A DNA stretch of 64,000 nt from Asterochloris sp. CNOR1 (taxonomy: Eukaryota > Chlorophyta > Trebouxiophyceae > Trebouxiales > Trebouxiaceae), in the NCBI GenBank assembly GCA_963969365.1, contig OZ017749.1, forward strand, positions 2,480,001-2,544,000, read 5' to 3'. Below are positions 32,391-42,581 of the stretch, piece by piece (position 1 is the first letter of the stretch; every line of letters begins with the position of its first letter). The position numbers and the translations under genes are program-made. The notes below the pieces were generated by a model, which saw only the letters and a list, made by a program, of their open reading frames with translations, was not told where the DNA came from and made no database searches.

Positions 32391-34707
32391 TCACAAGTGC
32401 TTCTTCACAAGTCTGAGGAGGGGGCCACTGGTGGAGTCCAGCTGCTGAAGCATGCCGGAGCCCACCATGTCACGTATGTGGAAGCGAACATCCAGCACTG
32501 TCTGACTGAGCTTTTTAGTCTGTAGCTCCTTCACAAACATCTCTGGATGCCTGCGCCGGGACAGCATGCCAGTCAGGTCCTGCAGGCAAACAGTGGTAGT
32601 CAGGCTGCTGCTTGGTCACCTGCTGTATCCTGATTCTGCAGGGATGGGCAGCAGAAGTGCACCGTTCACGGCTGCAGCGGCAGCTCCGTGCAGCAGCACA
32701 AGTGCAGGGGCACCTTGCGGCCCTTGACAAGGCTCTTGATGGCGGGGCCGATGCCAGCCATGGCGAAGGTCAGGCTGTCGGGGTGCACAGGGTGCCGCGC
32801 CAGCAAGCCGCTGTTGACCAAAAGGGAGATATGAGCATCTGTGACCCTGCGCCCCTGCTCCCCTTCTCTGCATTGCAGCCACTGTAGCGCTTGCCATTCA
32901 GCAGCTGACATGGCTTTGAATCTGTTCACGCAGCACAAGAGCGTCCGAGATCATCCAGCATCATTAGGGGTTGCATGGTGGCAGCAAGCATTGATGTGGG
33001 ACCAGGCTGTACCTGAGGCCACTGGCAGGCAGGCTCAGCAATCAAGAAGCTGACGCTGCAAAGCAAGGCGCCCGGGCATGGATTTGCTGTTTGCTACCGT
33101 GATTGTCATGCAGAGGTGCAGAGCAAGCCCCTGAATGATGATTATGGTGCAGAACATGGTGTGCAGCACTTCTATGGTCTCAATTGTCAGATGTTCGACC
33201 AGCTACGGGTGGTCAGAACGCAAACGCAATAACAGAACAGGTTGCAGGCCAGCCAGAGTTAGTGCACAGCTGTGGGCAGTCAGGTTGCGACAAAATGCAG
33301 TCAAAGGACTGGTTGCAAGCCAGCCAGAGTGCTGCACAGCTGTGTGCCCACACCCCCCCACCCCCCATCCTGTGCTGCTGCTGAGCTCCATGAGGGGTCA
33401 GATCTGCGAGTGCCTCTCTGGAGGCTCACCTGCTGTTGCCCAGCAGACGCCTGAGCTCCACACGGGCTATAGTGTCCTCCAGGCAACAGAGTGCGACTTG
33501 ATGCTGGAACCAGTCAAACACGTGCAACAGATCCTGAGAGGCGCCTGCCGCCTGCAAGGGGTCAGCTGCATGGCTGAGCATGCATTCTGCACATGCAGCA
33601 CGCATGCAAGCAATGCTTCCAGGCTGCTGTGGGTGGTGGGCAAAGGGCAGCAACGCACGGCTGCTTGCCTGTGCAGCGGCTTTCTGCTTGGCAATGTTGG
33701 CTCTGTACTGGTCTGGCAGCACAAAGGCGTACTCATCGGCAGCTGTGGGCAGCAGCAGCCTTCGCACCTGATGGTTGCGCCTGCAAGGTGCAACATCAGC
33801 TGGTCAGCATGCTGCATCAGCGTGCTTATCAGATGTACAGGTCCCGCTGCCACTGCCCGGCAGGTGCAAATGTAGGAAGGGGTCAGGTATCAGCCGCTGG
33901 CCACAGTCATTATGCTCAGCATGCTGTACCACACGCATGACTGACTGGGGAGAGGCCTGCATTGCTCACTGGAGCTCATCTAGCTGCTTGTCTGCCTCTG
34001 TCTGATCTCGCACCAAGCTGTAGACTTGACTGCGAAGCATGAAGGCTTCACAGGTCGCCTGCATGAATGTTTGCAGGTCAACCTCGCACATGGTGACGCA
34101 AGCCTCCGAGATCCAAATGATCAGGCTGCCGCGTGAGGACGCAAAGGGTGCAAGCATTGCACCATTCCTCACCTTGGCTTTCGCTGGGAACTGGTGCTGC
34201 AGCAGCTGCAGGGCCAGCATTGCATCCAATGGGGCACTGGACAGCAGCTCCTGCTCCTCTGCAGCAAAGGGATCAGCCCCCTGCTGGGTGTCTGCATCGA
34301 AGCTGTTGTCACATCTGCCGGCATCCTCCCATGTCAGTCCATGCATGGGAAGCCCGATGTCTGCATCGCTCAGCCTGCCAGGGGCAGACTGGCAGCACTG
34401 CATCCCAACTGTGTTCTGCAGGAGCCTCTCTTGGGCCCTGGGTGTGCCTGGCTCCTACAGAGAATGCAGCTTAGTGTTGAAGGACTATCTTGTGATCCAC
34501 TGGCCACAGGATACAGCTCATTGCTGAGGCAGCCTGCACCTGGTCGTTGCCTGTCCTCTTTCTTTTGCGAGGGATATGGCCCGGGGGGGGTGAACTCACA
34601 GTCCGTGAAGCTGCTCCCCTCCTTCTAATGTGCTCCTCTCCAACATCAGGAGCTTGCCTAGGCCTCATGCCGGCAGATGGATCTGCAGTTGCTGACACTT
34701 CTTCCAT
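32391..34707 (-). CDS. STK19: STK19-family winged-helix protein
   Basis: STK19 homologues are DNA-binding winged-helix proteins of the nucleus, known from animals for a role in transcription-coupled DNA repair. Phased exons, in coding order, are 34707-34540, 34454-34173, 34058-33970, 33780 to about 33696, about 33550-33426, then an exon about 32876-32730 and a last one about 32582-32391. Motifs are a basic stretch PRKRKR in a disordered N-terminus, QVYSLVRDQTEADKQLDELQ, DEYAFVLPDQYRANIAKQ, VFDWFQHQVAL, HISLLVNSGLLARHP, GPAIKSLVKGRK, and DVRFHIRDMVGSGML near the end. These follow the family order. The intron after IAKQKAAAQ appears to use a GC donor (CAG|GCAAGC). The start Met is the first in the exon and lies 89 bp from the divergent LRR gene. 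Confidence 0.85.
33239..33347 (-). repeat. STK19 intron: direct repeat, period 71 bp
   Basis: GGTTGCAGGCCAGCCAGAGT at about 33240 and GGTTGCAAGCCAGCCAGAGT at 33311 differ by one base. Both are followed by GCACAGCTGTG. The pair lies in one intron and holds TGCA(A/G)G strings. Confidence 0.8.
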
Positions 34708-34796
34708 TTAGAATACTTCTTTCACAACAGCAAGTCACTGATGTGACCCGCACTTGGCTGCATGGCCTGGCCACAGGTGCAGTAGCTCAAGGCAGG
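34708..34796. promoter_or_regulatory. Short head-to-head promoter region, STK19 / LRR gene
   Basis: Only 89 bp separate the two start codons on opposite strands, so both promoters and 5' UTRs must share or overlap this space or reach into the genes. No TATA-like box is clear. This is inferred from gene positions, not from a recognised element. Confidence 0.45.
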
Positions 34797-37700
34797 ATGT
34801 TGCGTGTGAGAGCCTCTTTCATACTAGTGTTGGCAGCAGTGCTCGCCACCGGCGCCTGGGCTCTGACTGCTGAGGACAGTGCTGGCCTGACATCCCTGCA
34901 GCAATCCTTGATGAATGACGAGCAGGCTGCAGCATACAAGTGGACCAATGGCACGGATCCCTGCTCTGGAACTGTATGGCTGGGTGTCTCATGCTCAGGA
35001 GACAGGTGTGGCTTGGCTGGGCGCCCTCCCAAGTTATCTGGGCTGCGAGATCCTGTGTGTGATGGCCCAGTTGCTTGAGGCTCTGCTTGCAGCAAAGGCA
35101 TTGCACCCAACAGAAGGCCCTCCGCATGCTGGCTGCTGCCTTCACATTGCTCCAAAGCTTCAGTCAAAGGGCTCCCCTCTTCAACACACTGGGCTGGTGC
35201 TGCAGGGTCACAGCAATCAGGGTTACTCCCCAGCTCAATGCTCAGGCTGCCCTGACTGCCCCGGGCGCCAGCCAGGCAGCACCCTCCAGCCTGCTGCTGC
35301 AGGGCAGTCTGCCAGGCGATGCCAGCCAACTGTCTGCGCTTCAAGTCATGGAGATTGCAGGGCAGAGGTGAGGTCTCTGCCCCCGCAGCGCTTCTGCAAA
35401 TTGCACAGGCGAGTCTGCCTGGATGCTGCCGTGCCCTCCTGCGATGGCTTGCTCCTGCACAATACATTGTTGTGTCTGCCAGCAGGCCATGAGCTTGCCC
35501 GTATGCCACCTGCAGGGTTTCAGGCAGCCTGCCCCCACAGTGGGGAGACATGGAGGGGCTGGCAGCGCTCATTCTTCAGAACAACAGGTCTGCCACACTT
35601 CATGCACCCTGCCGAGACAGTCCCATTCACCTGGTCTCAGCTTCCGGAGCAGCTGCGTCGAGGGGGGCATCAGGCCCCTGCACGAGAAAGCAGCAGGCTG
35701 CCTCCCCCCAAGCTGTCTAGTTTGCTCCCTGCAATGCACAGACAGGGAGTTCTCGTGCCTGTGCACAGCATGTTCTGAAGCAGGTGGCCGTGCCTCCCAC
35801 TTCAAGCTCAGGGCTCCTCCCTTCCTGGTGCAGTCTGACAGGGCAGCTGCCGCAGTCCTGGGCCAGCATGGCATCGCTGCAGCTGCTGAATCTGTCCTAC
35901 AATGGCCTCAGTGGGCCTGTCCCTGCCTCCTGGACCAGCCTGCGCAACCTCTCTGCCATGTGAGTGTCAGCCTGCCTGCCTGCTGATCCTGGCTGTCTTG
36001 GTGGCCACGCCAATCGCAGTCTCACCAGGAGTGTGAAGCCGTTTTGTGCTGGGAATGCTTGTTTGGACCTCCTGCCGTGCCTGTGCAACCTCTCTGCTGT
36101 GCCAACTGGCTGCCTGCTTGCTTGCTGTCTTGGCTGCATACTGCGCCTGGCAGGTCGTCATTCTGCCTGAAGCGCGCCTGGACCCCTCCTCCCACGTCAG
36201 CAGGTGGCACTAGCCACTCTTGCTGCTTGTGGCGAAGGCTCTGCAAGGTCTGCACAGCAATTCTGCGGCTGGGAGCGCTGGCGAGGCGCTGCCCTGATGG
36301 CCAGCGCATGCGTTCTGCCAAGAGGCTTGAGTGCGCCATCCTGCTTGGTGCCAGGGCAGCATGGTAGACTGCCTTTGAGGTCAGTGTGTGAGTGCATGGC
36401 TGCAGGAGCGTGCTGGGCAACAGCATGCTGTGCCGCCAGGGGGCCATCGGTAATGCGGCAGTGGATGGGGCACAGCAGACGCTGCCCGCCTGCAGCCCTG
36501 TACAGCTGGCACAGGCACCTGCAGGCCCTATGTTTCCTGTGATGCCGGTGACCACCCCAACTCCAGGTGCGGCTTCGGGTGCCTGGGGGCGCCCTGCTTC
36601 TGGGCTTCTGGTGCTGCCTGATTGACAATGCATGTCAATTGCTTGTGCCTTGGGATCCTGGCGCCGTTTGGGAATGTACTGTGCGGCGCAGCCTGCTTGT
36701 CAGTCCTCTTGGCTGGCCACTTCTCTGGTCCTGTGCTTTGAGCTGCTGCAGAGGCTTTGCATATGAATCGGCATGCATCTCGCATCAGTCTGCGCTGAAG
36801 CACGGCTCTGTTCAGCTGTCTGAGCACCAGAAGATGGGATGCCTCTACTGGCCTCATGCTTGCCCGTGCAGTGCAGCAGCATAACTCTCCGTTAAACAGT
36901 CCAACAAGCAGGCCTGTGCCTTGCAGCACCCCAGCAGTCATACAGCCCCTTCCTCACGACCAGCATGGGGACGCTCATCGCTGTGTCAGTCATGATTGGG
37001 CTGTGCCTCATGCTGGGCGTCACAGCAGGTCTGATCCGCATCCGCCAGCAGCACCGCAGCCATCAGGTTGGTCTTGCAGTTGCAGAGTTGAACCGCAGGC
37101 TGCCTCCTGGTGTCAGCGTGGAGCAGAACGGCTTAGCATTTGTGCAGTTGCTTCGTCAAATGTCATTTGGCTGGCACCATGTTGACATTGCAGGCACAGG
37201 ACAGGGATTGCCACTACTCTGGATCTAGGCATGCAGCTCAAATCTCAGCTCCCTGCACAGGTTGCAGCCTTCATCAGGGGAACCGCTCCCATAGCCCTTC
37301 TGGACAGCTGTCCGCCAGCACATTGCTGTGCGAGAGCTGAAGTCAATCCAGAAGGCCTGCGGGGCTAAGGTGTTCTGGCCTGGCCCTACAATAACTTGCC
37401 TGCTGCTGGCAGGGGACGATGCAGGCCTCTGTTGAGCGCTGCCTGCACCCTGCAACTGAGCAGCTGCACTGCCCTGCAGGCCTTCCTGACAGCCGCCCGC
37501 CAGCGTATCGAGGAGTTGTCCCGCGTGGAACGCGACCTACATTCCCGTTACGGCCACGGCGGCGGGGGTGCCCCCGGCGACCTGCCCGCCTTCAGCTCAG
37601 AGTTCGACATCCAGCCCCACCTTGTGCTGGACCCAGACGGGGTGTCCATCCTCATGGCGCGCAAGCTCAAGCAGCAGAGCGAGGATGGTGCTGGGGAGGG

Positions 37701-38911
37701 AGCTGGTGGTGCGCCCGGGACCGAGCAGGTGCAGTGCGGCTGAAATGTATCTTCAGGGCTGCTTTCGAGCTTGGGCAGCAGGGCGAGGGCAACAACGGGG
37801 CATGGGGCTGGGGCTGGTGATGCATCTGGTCTGGGCAGGTGGAACGCGGCTGGGTTGGCTGGTCGGACTTCTGATGAGCGTATTTCATGCTGACAGGATT
37901 GAGCTGGAGGTTGCCTGCCTTACTGCAAGTCCAGGCAGCCGGGCATAGGCAGCACTAGGAGGGGTTTTGTGCAACTGGTCCTGAGGGGTGCAATCCAACA
38001 AGGCCACACCAGCCAGTTGTCACTCTGTCTGGCAAAGGTCACTAGCGCCATCCTTTCTCTGCTGCTTGAGCTTGCTAGCCAGTGTCAAGCAGGCTGCGTC
38101 AGTCAGTCCCTTTGTACAAGTTATGGGCTGCATGTGCTTGCTCCTGAGGAGCCATCCCGGCTGTAATCTTGAGGAGCCCGCGGAACAGCTGCATGGTGCA
38201 TGCCTTCAGCCTGCTTCGGCTCTCCAGGTGGCATGCCCAGGCAAGGCGCGGGCTGCATTGGGCTTCAGCGCAACATCGAGTGCTGTAGAGCTACGCGACC
38301 TCCAAGGCACAGGTCTGGCTGCAGCCCTGCTGCGTGCTGTGCAGGCACCACAGCGGCCGGTGGAATCAACGCTGCCCAACTCCCGCCGCACCACAGTGTC
38401 AGAGTCCGGCCTCCTCGTCGTGGCTGGGCAGCAGCACTCTGACGCCCCCCAGCAGGAGGAGCTGACCCGGGTGCGCACTGGAACTCTGGCCGACTACTGG
38501 GGGGTCCAGGCACAGTCAGGTCGTCACGCCTCAGGGCAGCTGCTGGGCGGGGAGCCACAGGTTCAGGGTCACGGCCTGCAGGGACCTGGGCCCTGGCGAG
38601 TGGCCCCGCTGTTCACTGCCCTCTTAGAATGTGAGCAGCTGCCGGCGGCAGGGCAGATGCTGGCGCCAGTCGACCGCGTTCAGAAGCTGCCTGAGAGGGC
38701 CACGCAGGGAGCCCTGCCCTCACGGGCCAGCGTGGAAGCCTCAGGGCCCAGCAGCACCTCTGCGGCTGCTCCCGCCACCACCCCGCCTCAGTCCGCTCCG
38801 AACCAAAGCGCGCAGCCGCCAGACATTGAGCAAGGGTTGTCGACACCACAGCTTGCGCCCCCGCCCAACAGGAGCTGGTTCAGACTGCCATTGCGGCAGA
38901 CCCAGCAATGA
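34797..38911 (+). CDS. Leucine-rich-repeat membrane protein without kinase domain
   Basis: A type-I membrane protein. It starts with a signal peptide (MLRVRASFILVLAAVLATGA) and an LRRNT-like region (DPCSGTVWLGVSCSGD). Three LRR exons follow: LPGDASQLSALQVMEIAG near 35300, SGSLPPQWGDMEGLAALILQ near 35517, and LTGQLPQSWASMASLQLLNL with YNGLSGPVPASWTSLRNL at about 35836-35959. A Pro-rich stem ends near 36566. The membrane helix is in the exon about 36935-37065 (LIAVSVMIGLCLMLGVTAGL, then RIRQQHR). The cytoplasmic part includes RQRIEELSRVERDLHSRYG and a long Ala/Gln/Pro-rich last exon from about 38229 to the TGA at 38909-38911. I see no kinase. Fewer LRRs than usual suggest missed exons between 35003 and 35290. 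A receptor-like or wall-linked role is inferred. Confidence 0.72.
35930..36140 (+). repeat. LRR gene intron: copy of exon end
   Basis: The exon end around 35930-35959 (TGCGCAACCTCTCTGCCATG) and the first intron bases, to GGCTGTCTTGG, recur at about 36066-36137 (TGTGCAACCTCTCTGCTGTG... GCTGTCTTGG). Spacing is about 141 bp, and the copy spans the donor junction. Confidence 0.78.
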
Positions 38912-39259
38912 CACCTGTCCAGAATAGTTGAATCTAGAACGGTAGCGATGAAGGTCTGTCTCCTCAGTTGCTGGTTTCTCAGCAGTTCAACAAAGCCCCT
39001 ACATGCCTGGGCTCAGACATCGCTCACAGATCTGCTGTACCCTGTGTTTCTCCCACTTGCTGCTTGCCACCTGAAGTATCTCCCTGGGACAGAACGGACT
39101 GGCAGTGTATCTGCAAGTTTGACAAACCTCTCTAAATTCTGCACCTCTCATATTATGCTAAATTAAGTTTTTGAAATGCTCACATGATGGATTTGGTTCT
39201 TGACACGGGGAAGGGGGCCAGCACTTGCGCACCTTGTGCAGCAGATCAATCAAATCAGT
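38912..39259. other. Convergent gap, LRR gene / acidic-protein gene
   Basis: About 350 AT-richer bases between two stop codons on opposite strands. It includes TAAATTAAG near 39160. It likely contains both 3' UTRs. No gene is seen. Confidence 0.5.
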
Positions 39260-42200
39260 CTAGTCTGAGTCTTCAAGCAGCAGCTCATCAATACGAGCTG
39301 CTGCATTCTGGAGGACTCTAGTCTGCACACTGCCTGCTTCATTTTGGCGTTGTAGCTGAAGGTGCGGACTATCATCAGCACTGCTGAGAGCAGCCCTGCT
39401 GCCCCGCAAATCTGCACCAGAGCACCCCTGTGCCGCCGTCCCCACCTGTCCGCTGGTGCTGTCAACTGCAGCAGGAGCAGAGCAACCATACATGATCTAG
39501 GAAGAAAATGCTGCTGTGGCTTGACATGAATGCTCTTGGAACCAAACTAGAGTTGCCATGAGGGCACAACTAACAATGCCCTTCCTCATGTTGCTCTTTG
39601 CTGTTGCAAAAAGTCCTTGCCCACCTGGTGCTGCGATGCTGCTCCGCTTGTGTGGTTGAGTCTGCCTACGGCCTTCAGCTGTACAGGGACCTGCCCCAGT
39701 CGCTGCCATCCTGAGACCAGAGGGTGTCACAGCCCCAGCAGATGGGGGCAGGCGAGGTGGCCGCCTTACCCTGCTGGGCCCAGCGGTCACCCTCACACCC
39801 GATACTACAGCAGCACCAGCTGCTGGGGGCAGGCAGGGTGGCCGCCTTTCGTGAGAAGCCTGGAGGCCACCAAACATCTGTGCCTGCCGCAGGTTGGAGG
39901 CTCGCGTCAGACAGCTCCAGATTGGCACAGGTCTCTTGCTGCTGGCAACAGCATCAGCTGCATGCTTCTGCAGTCATGGTGGAGCATGCAGACCTGCGCC
40001 CCATGAGGACCATTCAAAATGCCTGGCTGTCATCTGTGCTGTGAGAGACATACATGAAGATGAAGCGAGGAGCATGGAGGACCCCAGGATGGAGCATGCA
40101 GTTGACAGTGCAGACGCTAAACAAGAGTGCTCAGAACAGGCAAGTACCTGAGCCTTCTCCCAGGAGGTGGCAGCCATGTGCCTTGCGATGTCCTCATCAA
40201 TTGCCTTGCGGACAGCAGGTGCCTGCATGAGGACAGCACTGGGATTGCAGCACATGGCGACCCCTGCGGCTGTGTTACTCAACAAATGCAGCACAACTTA
40301 CCTGCTGTCTTGACACCTTGTGTGCACTTTCTGCAGGCAGTCCCCCTCCTGGGTCATTGATCGAGCCACGCTGAACAGAGGCCAACAACGGCAGCCACAC
40401 CCAAACTTCGTCAGGCATTCCGCCAGCAGCCAGCCACTCCTCATGGGCAGGCCCCTGGAGCTACATACACGACGCCCACTGCATGCCGTCTGCCCTGTTG
40501 GCCAGCAGCTGCCAGGCAGCACAGGGCTGGCAAGGTCCGATCACCAGGCCGGCAACAGGAGAGAAGTGAGGACCCAGATGGCTACACTTTGTCTGCGGAG
40601 GTATACAGCCACAACAGTCACCGCAGTGAGAGGCCTGGTGGCACCTTGACGGCATCTCCGCAAAGGATTTGTCCTGCTGGTGTACCAACACTTGCAGGAC
40701 GTAGTCCCTTCTCCAGAGCAAGTGGAAGCAGCAGCAGCCAGGATGCTCACCGCGGCGGGATTGGCACTGCTGGCATGTGCTCTGTCTGCCAGCAGCATGT
40801 CCACCTGCTGCCGCCGGGGCTCTGGCAGCGCATCCAAGGCATCCTGGGACAGTCCAGGGGGCAGCTGCCTGGGGCGACCCGAGCGTCGAGGGGCCCTGCA
40901 GGCACAACAGGGCAGGTGAAGCACCAGCCTCACCGTGTCCCAATTTTCTGTCACAAACCCCGATGCAGACAGAGATCGCAGCACACTGGCCATTTGTTCA
41001 GCTCTGGTCCAAAGCGCGCCAAAGCAGCCTGCTGTGGACCCAGGCAAGCAGCTCGTCAACTGGCTGCTGCAGGCCGAGTCTGTCTGCTAGGCAGCGCCTG
41101 AGCCTGGGAGATTGCTGCACCCAGGCACATCCCTTCCACCAGCAAACAATGACTGCTGCCCTCAGGAACACACCACACACAGGAGAGGCAGCTGGGATGC
41201 AGCATGAGGTGTGTGACCGTGCATACCATGCTCCTTGAGGCCGCGCGAGACACAGAGATGGCAGCTGGGCAGCACCAAAAAGCGTGCCAGTGTGCGTACC
41301 TTGCTGTCTTCTGGCTGCTGCCATTGCCTGTTGCTGCAACAGGGCCCATGGATGCTTCATCAACATTCATGGGAACAGCAGCATCTGTGACACCTTCCTC
41401 CTCATCTTCCTCTGAGCCAGCAAAGGATGCCTGCACTTGGCACCACTCAGAGGGACTTACTGTTGTACCAGCCGATGAATTGGGTCACCAACAATGTCTG
41501 CATGCGCAGTGGTGTTGGTGAAGCATACATCTTTCTGGTGCAGGCCAACAGACAGCATTTTGTGCATCATGCTAAGCATAGCCTGAGCTACAGAGCTGCA
41601 TTCTCCATCATCCTCTCATGCCCTGCCCTCATGCAGCAACACTTGAGATCAGGACCTCCAGTTGCCCCATGCAAGGCTGCATCCACAATAGTGCAACATA
41701 TTGTATCATCCCACAGCATTGCTACCTGGCTTGCTCACCTGAAGAATGTTGTCCAGCATCTCATCGTCTCCTGCTCCGCCAGTCCCAGGCCCACCTGCTT
41801 CGTCAGCACTGCTATCCTCCATGAGAAGCCCTTCATCTGCAGCAGCAGGCCGCACCCGCCTCAGCCTCAGCAATGTCCCTGGGACTCGCTTAGCACCTCA
41901 TGGAGAGCGTCTGCCACAAGTCAAGCACACCTGCCAAACAGACCAGCAGTCAAGTCAAGAGCTCTGCGAGGTAACCTGCGCATGAGCCACCTGGGGTTGA
42001 AGTGCAAGGGCTTCTCAGCTGTGCCCACCAGCAGCTGAGCCAGATGCAATGCGCCAAGACTTCCATGCTGCTGACCTTGTGAATCCTGTGCACTGGCAAG
42101 CAGTCTGCGCTCAGACAGGATGTGTTGGCACTCTCAACAGCTGCTCTTGCTTCTGCCGCATGACTGCAAGGGATGACTCAGCCTCCTGCTCGTGCCCCTC

Positions 42201-42410
42201 CTGCATGGCTGCTGCTTCCGCAAGCCCAGCGCAAAACACGTCCCGATCACTTCCGCACCTGCGCCACACAGCCTTCTCCGCAAGCCTCTGGACACGCTAA
42301 GTGGTGGCAGCACTTAGGAAGTGCCTGGCTGAACTTGCCTGACAAGGCCACACAGGCGGTTGACACCCAGGCACAGCAGGATGGGCTTGAACCCTCCTAT
42401 TATGTTCCAT
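39260..42410 (-). CDS. Unrecognised multi-exon protein with acidic linkers
   Basis: Proposed exons, in coding order, are 42410-42339 (ATG; GC donor CAG|GCAAGT), about 42293-42130 (RLAEKAVWRRCGSDRDVF, MRQKQEQLL), about 42050-41932 (LAQLLVGTAEKPLHFNPRW), about 41890-41742 (acidic, DEMLDNILQ), about 41553-41478 (KDVCFTNTTAHADIVGDPIH), about 41432-41300 (SEEDEEEGVTDAAVPMNVDE), then exons near 41000-40930, 40895-40750 (PRQLPPGLSQDALDALPEPR), 40450-40330 (MPDEVWVWLPLLAS), 40225-40145 (AIDEDIARHMAATSWEKAQ) and the last, 39496-39260 (AARIDELLLEDSD stop). The chain reads as one nuclear-type protein with acidic linkers. I do not recognise the family. Several internal joins are by eye only. Confidence 0.55.
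39740..39860 (-). repeat. Intronic direct repeat, about 88 bp apart
   Basis: GGGGGCAGG(C/-)(A/G)(A/G)GGTGGCCGCCTT occurs on the + strand at about 39745 and 39827, each near CAGC(A/T)G. One copy is followed on the coding strand by a GGTAAGG donor-like string. It resembles the exon-junction copies elsewhere, but I could not show that either copy is coding. Confidence 0.5.
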
Positions 42411-42581
42411 GTTGCGAGAGGCCCAACACAACGCGCCGAGGGAGCCTCCCAACTCGGCCCTGTCCAAACACAGCACACCTCAACTTCGTTTCCCCTGCCC
42501 TACCCTGCCCACTCAACGCAGCTGCCTGTTCCGGAAGTCCATCGAGCTGGCAGAGCCTGCCTGGTAGTCTGCCTAGCATGA

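Noticed and set aside
40541-41059. 172-codon - frame as one long exon
   Set aside because: Internal GTGAGG and GTGAGC donors and TGCAG acceptors split it, and only parts look coding. Treated as separate exons.
41427-42038. 203-codon + open frame
   Set aside because: It is antisense to several phased exons of the acidic-protein gene and has no family motif.
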